DNA of 64,000 nucleotides from NCBI GenBank assembly GCA_014529385.2, contig CM043966.1, positions 143,950,711 to 144,014,710 of the forward strand. The letters run 5' to 3'. This document shows positions 12,201 to 23,033 of this stretch, piece after piece; the stretch's first letter is position 1, and each line of letters begins with the position of its first letter. The notes below the pieces were generated by a model. It made no database searches. It had not been told where the DNA came from and saw only the letters and a program-made list of their open reading frames with translations. This stretch comes from Adiantum capillus-veneris (lineage: Eukaryota; Streptophyta; Polypodiopsida; Polypodiales; Pteridaceae). Both the position numbers and the translations under genes were made by a program.

Positions 12201-12787
12201 AAAATCTATCAGATCATTATACATTTAGAGTTTTATTAAAGTAAACTAATTGTAATAGATCACCTGAAAAGCGCTGTGACGCTAGTGTCACTCCATCCAA
12301 ACTTTGCCTGCATGTTGAGAAGAACCAGGAGTGCTTTCAATCTAGACATACGTGCTCCATTATACAATGGCGTATCGGCTTCACTTTTCATATCATCATA
12401 GATAAGCCTTTCTGAATCCATGATCGTCTCGATCATTTCATCAATCTCGGGCTCAAACATTGCCTCGTTGGGAATGTGCTCTGCATGATCATCCCCCGAG
12501 CTGTCAGAGGCTACATCTTGTGGCCTCACACATGCTGCTTGACCAAAGCGCCTGACATTGGGTTGCAAGATTGCTGCTTGTTGGCCAGCGTCAGAGTCCG
12601 ATGAGTTATAATTGGCAACAACTCAATCTATAATAGATGGATCAAACTCACCAAATTCGCGAACGTGCTGCAAAGAAACACGTCTTGTCCGTCGCATAGC
12701 ATGCTTGCATTGATTACAAGGACATAAGACCCTCGTTGAGAGATAGGTGTTTCGGTTGGACGGTCCCACATCCTCGTCACTACTCAT
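9273..12787 (-). pseudogene. TNP2-type (Transposase_21) transposase of CACTA-1, six exons, broken
   Basis: The protein that cuts and moves the CACTA element. Start ATG at 12,787. Exons inferred from GT...AG boundaries: 12,787-12,264; 12,167-11,464; 11,380-10,776; 10,677-9,937; roughly 9,850-9,495; 9,413-9,273. The first exon has the Cys-rich N-terminal segment CPCNQCKHAMRR seen in TNP2 proteins. Exons 2-3 carry the core, including CPNDCILFRGEY, DGVNPFGQRSTSYSVWPV, NIPPWL and DPMHIFKNVG, the last corresponding to the family D-x-MHI-x-KNV motif. Exon 4 is the DUF4218 domain (MLTIQVHLLVHI, GYVRQKARPEGS). Exons 5-6 give the DUF4216 region and the SNWWYVIEVAPR tail. Breaks: in-frame TGA at 12,623-12,625, in-frame TGA near 10,880, and a frame change near 9,750. 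Splice sites are still good, so decay is recent. It shares orientation and 5' flank with the CACTA-2 gene. Confidence 0.88.
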
Positions 12788-12839
12788 AATGAGGATAAAA
12801 ATCTTATAACCTGGACAACAAATTTAATATTCTATTGGC

Positions 12840-13120
12840 ATTCTTCGTCTTATCTCTCTTTCTCTCTCTCTCTACCTCACATTCTCTAGTCATGTCCAAT
12901 CCCCGCACACCTCGGTCTAGAGGTGCACGGAGATCAGAACCACCGGGTTATAATCTCGTCTTTATTGGTCAATACCTATATTTGTGGGTACAAGAAATCT
13001 ACAGACCCACGTCTACATGATACTGCATGTAGTGGACAAAACCCCTTTGCCTCTTCTCTAGCTGTAGCACTTCACAACATCTTAACATCTTTTCACAGTA
13101 GATCTTTTCATTGTTCGTCT
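12840..13120. other. 5' flank of the CACTA-1 transposase, shared with CACTA-2
   Basis: Lies upstream of the transposase start. The stretch around 12,890-13,060 (CACCTCGGTC, AATCTCGTCTTTATTGGTCA, then CATGTAG and CTTTGCCTCTT) recurs at about 59,780-59,940, upstream of the CACTA-2 gene. Shared sequence in the same position relative to two different transposon genes suggests a common promoter/leader, though common ancestry alone would also explain it. Confidence 0.55.
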
Positions 13121-13139
13121 AACTCTAAACCCTAAACCG

Positions 13140-13420
13140 TAAGTAAGTCTTGCGTGAACTCGATCTAACGTAAATAAGCGTAAATCTAAATCTAACTAAA
13201 AATAAACCTAAATCTAATTTAACGTAAGTCTACATCTAACCTAATCTTTAACGTCTTTTGGGATAGTTTCCTACGACGTTAAAACTCTCTTCTTCTTGTG
13301 TGTGTGTGTGTGTGTGGGTAAACCTAAATAAACCTAAGTCTAATCTAATATAACATAAATCTAAATCTAACGTAAATTATGTTATATTAAAAACAAAGAA
13401 CTAAACTAACAGGGATTATA
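13140..13420. repeat. TAAATCTAA-type low-complexity repeat, copy 1
   Basis: Degenerate CGTAAATCTAA/AACCTAAATCTAA units followed by a segment ending TTCCTACGACGTTAAAACTC and a short (GT)n. A closely similar block lies at about 13,805-14,030. The two copies flank the HIPP fragment. Confidence 0.75.
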
Positions 13421-13452
13421 AGAACCTTAAAACTGATTTAACACATAATTTT

Positions 13453-13812
13453 TCACATAACTCGGCAAGAGTTGGCATTCTCATCACTAAAGATGTGAGA
13501 GTTAACTTCCGGCGGTGACGCTGCCTCATCTCCATCCACATCTGACGACAGCAATTGGCCCTTTGGACCGTTCTTGCTCTTGTTACTAACTTTGAAGTTG
13601 CTGTTGAATGACTAGAGGTTGTCTAGATGGTCATTGTCGGGGATGTAGTGACTCTTGCCGCCCTGAAGATCCACCTTCTTCCCTATCTTTTGAAGACATT
13701 TCATGAGTACTTTTGGATCGACGGAGCCCACCATGAGTGAAGGCAGCAATACCCTATATTCCATTGAGGGCTTTCTTCACCCGCTTCATGCAGGCATCGC
13801 AGTCTATGGAGA
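13453..13812 (-). pseudogene. Captured HIPP-like gene fragment (HMA domain, CaaX end)
   Basis: On the minus strand, starting after an intron-like TTTAG at 13,813, the frame reads VSIDCDACMKRVKKALNGI, the first half of a heavy-metal-associated domain with its metal-binding C-x2-C. After a stop and a frame change with some missing residues it continues VGSVDPKVLMKCLQKIGKK and LQGGK, the second half of the HMA fold. A further stop follows HLDNL. The last residues before the terminal stop are NSCRVM: C-R-V-M is a CaaX prenylation box, as in HIPPs. HIPPs are plant metallochaperone-like proteins anchored to membranes by prenylation. This copy lies inside CACTA-1, in the transposase orientation, between two direct repeats, so I read it as a host gene fragment captured by the transposon. 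It is non-functional as it stands. Confidence 0.75.
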
Positions 13813-14030
13813 CCTAAATCTAATCTAATATAACGTAAATCTAAATCTAGCGTAAATAAACGTAAATCTAACTAAAAATAAACCTAAATCTAATTTAATT
13901 TAACTTAAATAAACCTAAATCTAATTTAACGTAAGTCTACATCTAACCTAATCTTTAACGTCTTTTAGGATAGTTTCCTACGACGTTATAACTCTCTTCT
14001 TCTTGTGTGTGTGCGCGTGTGTGGATGTGT
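13805..14030. repeat. TAAATCTAA-type low-complexity repeat, copy 2
   Basis: Repeats the block at 13,140-13,320, including TTTAACGTCTTTTAGGATAG and TTCCTACGACGTTATAACTC, on the other side of the HIPP fragment. Confidence 0.75.
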
Positions 14031-14199
14031 GTGCCAATAAAAAAAGATAAATGGTATAACCTTTCTATCACCCATGCCAAGTATGATAGATTGGTTATGC
14101 CATTTCCCTCTTGAATAATAGGTCTTGAGTTCAACTCCTCGTCGGCTAGATCTTTAGGTCTTTTAATTTTAATTAGTTTCCTACGACGTTAAATTAGTT

Positions 14200-14429
14200 T
14201 CTCTCTCTTTCTCTCTCAATGTGTGTGTGTTTTTTTGTTGATGCATGTTTTCTCTCTCTTTTCCTCTCTCAATGTGTGCGTTTTTTGTTTATGCATGTTC
14301 TCTCTCTCTTTTCCTCTCTCAATGTGTGCATTTTTTGTTTATGCATGCTCTCTCTCTCTTTTCCTCTGTCAATGTGTGTGTGCATTCTTTGTTTATGTAT
14401 GTGTGTGTGCGTTTTTGTTTATGTTTGTA

Positions 14430-14487
<58 letters not shown>

Positions 14488-14491
14488 AACA

Positions 14492-14530
<39 letters not shown>

Positions 14531-14617
14531 AGCGAGAGAGAGAGGGAGAGAGAAAGAGGGGAAGGGAACATGAGAGTGAGGAGAGGGAAGGAGCATACCT
14601 GGATCTCCTTCCTCTCC

Positions 14618-14651
<34 letters not shown>

Positions 14652-14690
14652 AGAAGAAAGAGAGAGAGAGAGAGAGAGGGAGGGAGAGCG
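14200..14690. repeat. Compound microsatellite and short tandem repeat block
   Basis: Several copies of a roughly 60-bp unit (CTCTCTTTTCCTCTCTCAAT followed by GTGTGCGTTTTTTGTTTATGCATG), then (CT)n, (GT)n and (GA)n runs. Open frames across it in several phases are products of the low complexity, not genes. Confidence 0.85.
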
Positions 14691-14776
14691 TTACCTGCTC
14701 CTTGCTTGAGGGCGCCGAAAAACTCAGATCTGAGATCTGAGTTTTTGGGCGCTGTCTGTTAATTTTTTTAGCCCAG

Positions 14777-14838
14777 CCGGCGTCGCTATGAGCGTCGCAA
14801 ATTTACTTGTAAATTTGCGATGCTCATAGCGACGCCGG
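14777..14838. repeat. Subterminal inverted repeat of CACTA-1
   Basis: Two 30-bp arms (14,777-14,806 and 14,809-14,838) with a 2-bp loop and about one mismatch, starting CCGGCGTCGCTATGAGCGTC. It lies about 60 bp from the transposon end. CACTA elements carry subterminal repeats bound by their accessory protein, so this is a candidate for that role. Confidence 0.8.
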
Positions 14839-14877
14839 GGATTTTTTTTTTAGCGTCGCTGTGTGAGCGTTGCTAAT

Positions 14878-14897
14878 ATGAATAGCCTCTTGTAGTG
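14878..14897. repeat. Right terminal inverted repeat of CACTA-1
   Basis: Ends TCTTGTAGTG, the complement of the CACTACAAGA terminus standard for CACTA elements. The LTR of G4 begins only two bases later. Confidence 0.75.
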
Positions 14898-14899
14898 TT

Positions 14900-16514
14900 T
14901 GGCCTCCTCAACAGGGTTTGTGTGCGCTCTATGCAGTTTGAGAAGTCTAAAGGAATTAACGGATCGTCAGACCGAGTTCGGGCTCATGAGATAATATGGC
15001 TTGAGGCCAGTGTTAGTTGCCGGCACAGCTGAGCAGGATGAATTTTGGAATCCGGATGATATTGTCAGCCAAGGGCTACTTTGGCTAGTATGTCACTCTG
15101 AACAATGATTTGGCCGATTCGTATACCAACTATGGTGCCGTTACAAAAGCACAATGATTTTGATGAGCATTCAGTTAAGAAAGTGCCTTTTAAAGAGCAT
15201 TAGTTTCGAGATATGCCCAAATCTATGGCAAGGAGCTCTCGGCTATTTTCATCGAGTGCGAGGCGGAGCCTTGGTTGATACATATGTCAAATATGATGCT
15301 CGTTAGGAGATGTGGTGGCCGCTCATAAACCTAAAGGCCGCCCATATCAACCAAGGACCCAAGCTTGAAGTGAATCTGGCCGCCCACCAAAGACCAAAAA
15401 AGCATGGCCACCCAATTAAGGGGTTAAGTGAGTGTGAATAAGAAGAAAAGAAAGAGAGGAAAGTGTGCAGGCAGCGAGGAGATGGGCACGCATGAGAAGG
15501 TGGGCTCATAGCGCACGTCTCAGGCTTTGGACGAGTTCGCGATAGTAAGGAGTTGTGCTCAGGAGCTCAAGGGGCCGCCGTTCGGCCCTGGTTTGGCACA
15601 TTTTCATGCAAGTGAACGTTAGGCCTTGCCACGTCATTAGAACGGGTCCCGCGCCACATCAGTCACGGCGCCATGACTGATCGGCCGAGGAAAAAATTGG
15701 ATGGGCCTATTTTAGGGTAGCAAGGAGGCTAATTAAAGGAGAGAAGGCTATTAACGAGGATGGCAGGGGATAAAGCAGACGAGGAGAGGAAGAAGGTTTT
15801 TGGCTCTCTCTCTCTCTCTCTGAAGGAAAGGCAAGGGGGAGAGGAGGGAAGAAGAAAGAAGCAGGGCTCTATCTCTCAAGCTCTCGAGGCTCAAGGAGGC
15901 TCTGTCTCTTGCATGCTCTCGGAGAAGCAAGCCACGCTATCTCTCTCGTGCTTAAGCAAGGGAGGAAGAAGGGGAGATTCTTAAGCAAGGAAAATCAAGA
16001 CACAATCTCTTGCTCTCTCTTGTTTGAAGAGGTAAAGAAGCCACATTCTCTCTCTCGTTTTCGGACGAGCAAGGGAGGAAAGAAAGAGGTTATCTCTCTC
16101 ATGCATGAGCAAGGGGAAGATACTCTCTATCGATCTCCAATCCAACCAAAGAAAAGAGAAAACTCTCTCTCTCTTGCTCGACAATCCAAGCCAAGCAAGG
16201 GCGAGCTCTCTCTATCGATCTCGGCAAGGCTTAAGCAAGGGCTTTGCAACCAAGGCAACCAAAGAGACTATTTCTCATCGGCTTAGGCATGGAGATATCA
16301 ACAAGGGCTTGTAAGTAGTCATAGGAGATTTGTAATCGAAATCCACTTTGACTAATCATTAGCAGTTTAAACCATTTTGGTTGTGAAGTTTAAGTATTAA
16401 AGTGTTGACAGAATCTTTTGCCTTGTGTCGTGCGTCTTGTCTCTCTTTCACACCTCCCACATCCATAGGCCTAGTACCTGCCTGGCTCACGTAGCGAACA
16501 CATATCCCCCGACA
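14900..16514 (+). repeat. G4 5' LTR
   Basis: About 1,615 bp, clearly similar along its length to 19,623-21,281, for example AAGTCTAAAGGAATTAACGG near the start and GTGTTGACAGAATCTTTTGC near the end. It is rich in CT runs in its 3' half. Confidence 0.85.
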
Positions 16515-16518
16515 TCTT

Positions 16519-16536
16519 TGGTGAACCCAACATGAA
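16519..16536 (+). other. G4 putative primer binding site
   Basis: TGGTGAACCCAACATGAA, four bases after the LTR. The position and the TGG start fit a tRNA primer site; the tRNA is not identified. Confidence 0.5.
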
Positions 16537-16559
16537 ACGAGACGGGGTGGGAGGTAAAG

Positions 16560-18029
16560 ATGGAGATGCCCAAACAATTAAAGGAATTTATTGAAGATTT
16601 CATTGCCGATGGATGTGATAAAAATCTGGCAGCAACAGATTTGCCAAAAATGATGGAATTGGTTCAGGGGTATCTGCAAGAAGCTAAAGCCATGCAGATA
16701 CAAAAGCAGACTGATGATGCTATAGAGCTAGCACTTGATACTGTTCGAGAGCAGTATTATAATTTTCAGGGATATGATCCAGAAGGTTTTATTGCATGTT
16801 ACGAAGCTGAGATGAAGAGCCGAAATGTTCTAGAAGATTGGATGATTGCAAATTTTGAGGAGGTTGTAAACTCGGATTTTAAAAAGCAGGTTCAAGAACT
16901 GGCAGAATAATATCCCACAAAGTGGGAGTATTTTGCAGAGGAATTTATTTAGGAAAGCTCAAGGATTCTAGATCGGGAAATAAAGGAGATTACTGAACAA
17001 AATAAAGTTGTCTTCAGTAAAGGTGAAGGGGATCAGATGCAGATCCTCAACTATGATGAATTCTGGGAGCATATTTCTGCAAGAAGTAAATCCAAAGAGA
17101 ATGCTAAGCTGGAAGTAGCAGATTCAGTTTCAGAGGAGCTTAATTTGAGCAACGAAGAAAAGTTAAACAATGAATTTAATGCTGAAACAGATTTATATGA
17201 TTTTTTTTCAAAGATTGCTCGCATGGACGCTACCTCTAATAATGGTTCCAATGAATACATAGACTGTACATCAAGTGGTTCGCAAGTTGTTGACCTTGAC
17301 ATGGGTTATTCTGAAAGAGTTTATCAAACAGATGAACCTCTACAGGATGTTACTGAAGCTATTTGCACTATAGATGCCGAGCAGGATAACATGTCTATTG
17401 CAGATGCTTGCATAAACAAAGCTATTATATACACAATAGCTGATGAAGTGACTAAGATTGTGGACCCAACACAGGATGAGCCTGAGGATGTCAATGAACC
17501 TATGATTGCTACTAACAATATTCTTGTAGATGATGCTATCACAGAAGAGGATGCTATAATCGATGAATTTCTGTCTATATCTGAAGGAGATGTTTATGAC
17601 AGTATAGAAGATCTTTCTGATGCATATACCTCTTTAGAGGGGGTGCCAGATGAGCCTTTACAGCTCTATAATGTATTGCTAAGTAACATGGATGTAGATG
17701 AGGAAGCAGAGGATGATATCGAGGAGTATGAAGATTGATTGGATCATATTGATTTTGAACAGGTTATCGAGAGGGGTTTTACATCTATGCTTGTAGATGG
17801 ACTGCATGAGGAGATAACTCCTACAGTTTTGATTAATGTTGAGACTTCTAAGGGTGATTTTCCCGATGATGCTACGGGTGAAGATCTACAAGATAAAGTT
17901 GTTTTTCATATGATCAAGTTGAAATCCCAACAGGTGAAAACTCGTCTGATGATACAGGTCGAGAGACTCCCAAGACTTTTTGTGATGGCTATGAAGCTAG
18001 AGGGGGTGATGATGCTAAATCATCCTTGA
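16560..18029 (+). pseudogene. G4 acidic ORF of unknown function, one frame with three stops
   Basis: The frame from ATG 16,560 to 18,029 has internal stops at 16,908-16,910 (TAA), 16,950-16,952 (TAG) and 17,736-17,738 (TGA), but the segments between them keep coding-like composition in the same frame. The first part (about 116 residues) is helical and mixed-charge, with EQYYNFQGYDPEGFIACYEAEM. The second (about 230 residues) is strongly acidic, ending EEAEDDIEEYED. I see no zinc knuckle, no protease DSG and no polymerase motif, so I cannot call it gag. It sits where gag is expected, just after the PBS. It could be a diverged gag or an element-specific accessory protein; I do not assign a function. 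Confidence 0.5.
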
Positions 18030-19622
18030 TACTGCAAAATGTGCACAGGGGTTTTCATTTCCTTGCCCAATGTGCCAAATGTAGCTAGATTTGGATGTTA
18101 TTCCTATTGATGCTTATTTCAGTGATGTCTTGGCTGCAAGTAAAAGGGAGTCAAATTTCTTTAATGCTTTCTGGTAATGAGCTTAAGTTGCCAACAGTTT
18201 ACGGGATGTGGGTGTTGCACTATGCTTCAGGTGAAGTTGGAGTATATTGTGAAGCCCATCAATTCTATGTGATGTCGATGGTGTTTGATCCAGGAGATTC
18301 TAAGGATATTCATAAGCAGATTCAATATGGATGGATGCTTCTAAGTATGCATAGTAATTGCGTGCTATTTGAAGCAGGGATAGCATATTTGCACCAAAAA
18401 TTCCGGATGTTGATTGATACAGGAAATGTATGCTTATGTGGATATTATAATGCTTCAATGTGTGGGCAATTTCTTGTTATTCCATTTGATCCTGGGGGTT
18501 ACTAAAGTGCAAGTTGCAGATGGAGAGGATAGCAGATGCCTGATGTAGCAGGCTGCATAATGCAAGGTTTTCTTTTCTAGATTATGTTAAGTCAGAAGAG
18601 TGTATGGTTATGCATTCAATAAGATTACATGATTGGCTTCCAACTAACTTCTTTGAACAATTAATGAAGTATCTTCACATCTTTTGAGTTGGTTCTGCTA
18701 CCAGAACTTGAGGTAAAGGACTTAATGGCCATTTCGTGTGCAGAAAGAGTAAGGCATACTTGAGCTTGATAGGGTTACTTAAAGAGAGCTTAATGGTCCA
18801 GCTGTGTGCATCATTAACTGAAGCACTTGAGTCTGGCGGGGTTCACTAAGCAAGTTATCCATGATTGAATGCTTTGGAGATACGGCAGATACGGTCCAAA
18901 GATTTTTGATGGACAGCTACCTAATGATTAAGCTAGAACATTGATGATAGGGTATAAGCCTTATTTCATTTTTCATACGTTTACCAATTATGTGAGTTTG
19001 ATGATGGCAAAGAGATTAAGGTACCTATACTAGATGCAGATTGAAGTGCAGTTGGCACAGACCGGAGGCTGTGCAGGTTTAGAGGGGGTGGATGTCGTGC
19101 AGCTCCGCTACCATGAAGAAAAAAAGAACAGAGAAATGCAAGCTAAGCTTCTTTGAAGCCTGGACATTGAGTGAGCAGTGATCAGGGCTTGATAACAGGC
19201 AAAGCTTACTGATTAATGTATGCCAGTGCGGCTTAAAAGGGCCAATAGATGCCTCAATGATGCCAAAAATGATTATGCTTGAAGTGAGCACAAATGGAAG
19301 ATTATGATCTAAAACTGCAGTGCTTGAAGTGCTGTACCGGCCTGTCTTTACGGCTCGTCGATCGGAGCTACGGTGAAGAAGTTATGGGAGTTTAAAGTTC
19401 AAGTCGATTTGCAGATTCGTACCGGATTGGGCAATTGCAGCTGAGTTGACAAAAATGGAATGAATGCACCAGGCTGAAGTGCTCTCTTTGCGAAGCGCAT
19501 TGGTCTTTTCAGATCAGCGACGATCAGAGTTTCGATTACCAAGATATTAGTCGTTAAAGATTCACGGGGGGGCAGCTCCGTACCAGTTCAGCCTGCTCGA
19601 TTGGAGTGCCATCTAGGAATTT
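18030..19622 (+). other. G4 3' internal region, one unassigned ORF
   Basis: A 136-codon frame at 18,095-18,505 starts with a hydrophobic segment and has several Cys/Tyr residues; I do not recognise it. The rest, about 1.1 kb up to the LTR, shows no convincing coding sequence. A G-run near 19,566-19,572 may be part of the plus-strand primer tract, but it is about 50 bases from the LTR start, farther than usual. Confidence 0.4.
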
Positions 19623-20740
19623 TGTCCTCCTCAGCAGGGTTTGTATGCGCTCTATGGAGTTTGAGAAGTCTAAAGGAATTAACGGATCGTCAGACCGAGT
19701 TCGGGCTCATGAGATAATATGCCTTGAGGCAAGTGTCAACTGCGGGCACTGGCTTGAGGCAGTGTCAACTGCCGGCACAGCTGAGCAGGATGAATTTTGG
19801 AATCCGGATGGTATTGTCCGGCTGCTTTGGCTAGTATGTCACTCTAAAAAATGATTTGGCCAATTCGTATACCAAATATGGTGCCGTTACGAAAGCAGAA
19901 TGATTTTGATGAGCATTCAGTTAAGAAAGTGCCTTTTAAAGAGCATTAGTTTCGAGATATGCCCAAAGCTACGGCAAAGAGCTCTCGGCTATTTTCATCG
20001 AGCGCGAGGCGGAGCCTTGGTTGATACATATGTCAAATATGAGGCCCGTTAGGAGATGTGGTGGCCGCTCATAAACCTAAACGCCGCCCATATTAACCAA
20101 GGACCCAATCTTAAAGTGAATCTGGACGCCCACCCAAGACAAAAAAAGCATGGCCACCCAGTTAAGGGGTTAAGTGAGTGTGAATAAGAAGAAACAAAAG
20201 AGAGGAAAGCGTGCACGCAGCGAGCAGATGGGAACGCAGGAGAAGATGGGCTCATAGCGCGCGTCTCAGGCTTTGGACGAGCTCCCGAAAGTCAGGAGTT
20301 GTGCTCAGGACCTCAAGGCGCCGTCGTTCAGCCCTGGTTTGGTACATTTTCATGCAAGTGAACGTTAGGCCTTGCCACATCATCAGAACAGGTCCCGCGC
20401 CACATCAGTCACAACGCCATGACTAATGGGCCGAGGAAAAAATTGGGGGGCCTATTTTAGGGCAGCAAGGAGGCTAATTAAAGGTGAGAAGCCTATTAAC
20501 GAGCATGGCAGGGGAGAAAGCAGACGAGGAGAGGAAGAAGGTTTTCGGCTCTCTCTCTCTGAAGGAAAGGCAAGGGAGAGAGGAGGGAAGAAGAAGGAAG
20601 CAGGGCTCTATCTCTCAAGCTCTCCAGGCTCAAGGAGGCTCGCTCTCTCGCATGCTCTCGGAGAAGCAAGCCACGCTATCTCTCTCGTGGTTAAGCAAGG
20701 GAGGAAGAAGGGGAGATTCTTAAGCAAGGAAAATCAAGAC

Positions 20741-20793
<53 letters not shown>

Positions 20794-21281
20794 TGAACAA
20801 GTAAAGAAGCCACATTCTCTCTCTCGTTCTCGGACGAGCAAGGGAGTAAAGAAAGAGGTTATCTCTCTCGTGCATGAGCAAGGGGAAGATACTCTCTATT
20901 GATCTCCAATCCAACCAAAGCAAAGGGAAAACTCTCTCTCTTGCTCGACAATCCAAGCCAAGCAAGGGCGAGCTCTCCCTATCGATCTCGGCAAGGCTTA
21001 AGCAAGGGCTTTGCAACCAAGGCAACCAAAGAGACTATTTCTCATCGGCTTAGGCAAGGAGATATCAACAAGGGCATGTAAGTAGTCATAGGAGATTTGT
21101 AATCGAAATCCACTTCAGCTAATCATTAGCAGTTTAAACCATTTTGGTTGTGAAGTTTAAGTATTAAAGTGTTGACAGTATCTTTTGCCTTGTGTCATGC
21201 ATCTTGTCTCTCTTTCACACCTCCCATAGGCAGAGGCTCGGTGCCTGCCCGGCTCACGTAGTGAACACATATCCCCTGACA
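19623..21281 (+). repeat. G4 3' LTR
   Basis: About 1,659 bp, TGTCCTCC...CCCCTGACA. It has a longer (CT)n run (about 20,744-20,789) than the 5' copy. Its end meets the truncated G2 LTR at 21,282. Confidence 0.85.
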
Positions 21282-22476
21282 GCGTAGCGGTTGATGATGA
21301 TGGAGGTGGAATATGTGTTGATAAGTAGCTTGTGTGTGCATAACCTCCTTACCATTATGGTGTGATCGTGTCTCCCAATGCTCTTTTACATGGACTAACA
21401 CTTCTAGCTATATTAGAAGTGTGGAGGCATGGTGCCTACGCCTCGAAATGCTCGAAACTTCTAATAACATAGAGCTTGTGTTGTAGTGAGAGCGTTCGTT
21501 CGTTTGGTGATAGAGACCCCTCCTTATATAGGAAAAGAGGGTGCAATTTTTCTATATTTTATTGGGACGTGAAGCACACCATGTGACCGTGGGTCTCCAT
21601 GTCTGATGTAATGATGCTTTTGATGGAGGTCCACATAGAGAAAATAGTAGGGGAAGAGAGATATGGAGGGGAAAAGATGGTAGAGGAATGGGGTTTTTAC
21701 AAGGTATGCTAGTCGTAGCAAGCTTATTTGAGAGAGGAGAGAGGGTTTTTTTACAAGAGGTTGTTGAAGGTGGATTTTTTGTTGGAGAAGATACATCCGT
21801 CACTTATGGCGGTAGTAGCTCTATCTTTGGCCAAGACTTCATTTATTGTGGCTTTGTTTCTCTCACTCATGCCCTAGATTTCAGATTTAGAGTGAAAAAT
21901 ATACAATGATTTTGTGTTAACACACAAAAGAGTGATTATGAGGGCGTAGGTGGAGTAAAAGGTGATTACAAGGTTGATGTTCTCGTTTGTAATTGATGAA
22001 TGTAGGCATGGCCCACCTAATTGGTGCTTTTGTAACTTGATGCTTCGCTCGGACAAGCCTCCCTTGCGTCATGTCATTTGTAGTGGTCATAGTCGAATGC
22101 CTTTACGATTGTCACAATGGTCGTCACTTCATTGAAGCCGTTGGCGTGAAGCGCGTATGTACGAGAGCATGTGTATGTGTGCGAATTGATGGTGGATGTA
22201 GCTTGACTATTTTGGGCCTATGGGCTGATTTGTGAGAGTGTTTGGAGTTGATTATGAGAGTGGGGTGCGTGTTGATGGTAGGTTGTGTGTGTGTATGTGT
22301 ATGTGTGTGTGTGTATGGCTGAAAAACAGCAATTTTCAGCTATGGAGAGCTTGGGAAAGACATGAGAGTGAGAGAGAAGAGTGTGTGTGTGTACATGTAC
22401 TCTATGTGTGCTGAAAATTGGTTGTTTTCAGCTTTGTGTGTGTGTGTGTGGAGGGAGATAAAGGTTTTTTGTTGGT

Positions 22477-22533
<57 letters not shown>

Positions 22534-23005
22534 GACAAAAAAGTGAAAATTTCAGCAAAGAGAGAGAGTGAGAGGGAGACAGAATACAAGGAGAGGGAGG
22601 GCTCCATGGATGGAAGAGGACAAGGTGGAAAGAGGTGATGATGAGAAGGAGGTCCCCTTTAGTTGCTTTTGTAAGAAGGTGGTGGCCATGGTTGTACAAA
22701 CCATTGAGTGCCCTCTCATTTACTAATATAGTTATCAATTTTTTTGAAAGTGGATTCCTTTGAGGAGGAAATAAAAGAGGGTGAAAAATGATTACCAGTG
22801 GCTCCGTCGGTACTTAAGGACAAAGGCTCCTTACCATGCAAGATTTTCTGCTTCAATGAAAGCTTTACTGGAGATTTTGTTTATCTTGATTCTCAAGTGG
22901 TCATTCACACGCCCTGTGCTTGAGATTTTTTACTTTTAAAAAAAAAAAATTCAAGGGGGGGGCTTCCATAGAGAGAGGTGGGTTGATTTCAAATGTCGGC
23001 TCTCA
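21282..23005 (-). repeat. G2 3' LTR, truncated
   Basis: Matches 49,259-51,045. Its inner edge reads CTCTCA at 23,000-23,005 on the plus strand, that is TGAGAG in element sense. The far end, about 580 bp present in the 5' LTR (48,682-49,258), is missing where G4 begins. A TATA-like TTATATAGG on the plus strand lies at 21,524-21,532; in element sense this reads CCTATATAAGG. Confidence 0.85.
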
Positions 23006-23033
23006 TTAGCCCTCCTCTTTAAGCTAGAGACAT

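Larger units (their letters stand above)
1..14897 (-). mobile_element. CACTA-1: En/Spm-type DNA transposon, left end outside window, interrupted by G1
   Basis: The right terminus is visible: the sequence ends TCTTGTAGTG at 14,897, the complement of a CACTACAAGA start. It is preceded by a subterminal inverted repeat rich in GCGTCGC motifs. Inside, on the minus strand, are a TNP2-type transposase gene and a captured plant gene fragment. No matching CACTA left end is visible between 8,945 and 9,272, so I infer the left end lies before position 1 and that gypsy element G1 (170-8,890) is inserted in this transposon. If instead the left end was deleted, bases 1-118 are ordinary flank. Those first 118 bases hold no gene I can recognise. 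Confidence 0.65.
14900..21281 (+). mobile_element. G4: LTR retrotransposon without recognisable pol (non-autonomous, LARD-like)
   Basis: Long direct repeats at 14,900-16,514 and 19,623-21,281 begin TGGCC/TGTCC and end CGACA/TGACA, giving TGTC...GACA termini in the second copy. A PBS-like TGGTGAACCC follows the first, and a CACGGGGGGG run lies near 19,563-19,572 before the second. The 3.1-kb internal region has no protease, RT, RNase H or integrase signature, only broken ORFs of unknown function. The element would need enzymes from a partner. It has no matching target duplication: it abuts the CACTA-1 end on the left and the truncated G2 LTR on the right. Confidence 0.8.

Noticed and set aside
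13120-13140. AAACCCTAAACC as interstitial telomere
   Set aside because: Less than two perfect units; the surrounding sequence is a degenerate TAAATCTAA repeat.
14060-14160. tRNA-derived SINE suggested by a B-box-like GAGTTCAACTCC
   Set aside because: No convincing A box, tail or target duplication.
14219-14740. Three overlapping open frames rich in Cys/Leu/Ser and Val
   Set aside because: Low-complexity CT/GT repeats are open in several frames; no sign of a protein.
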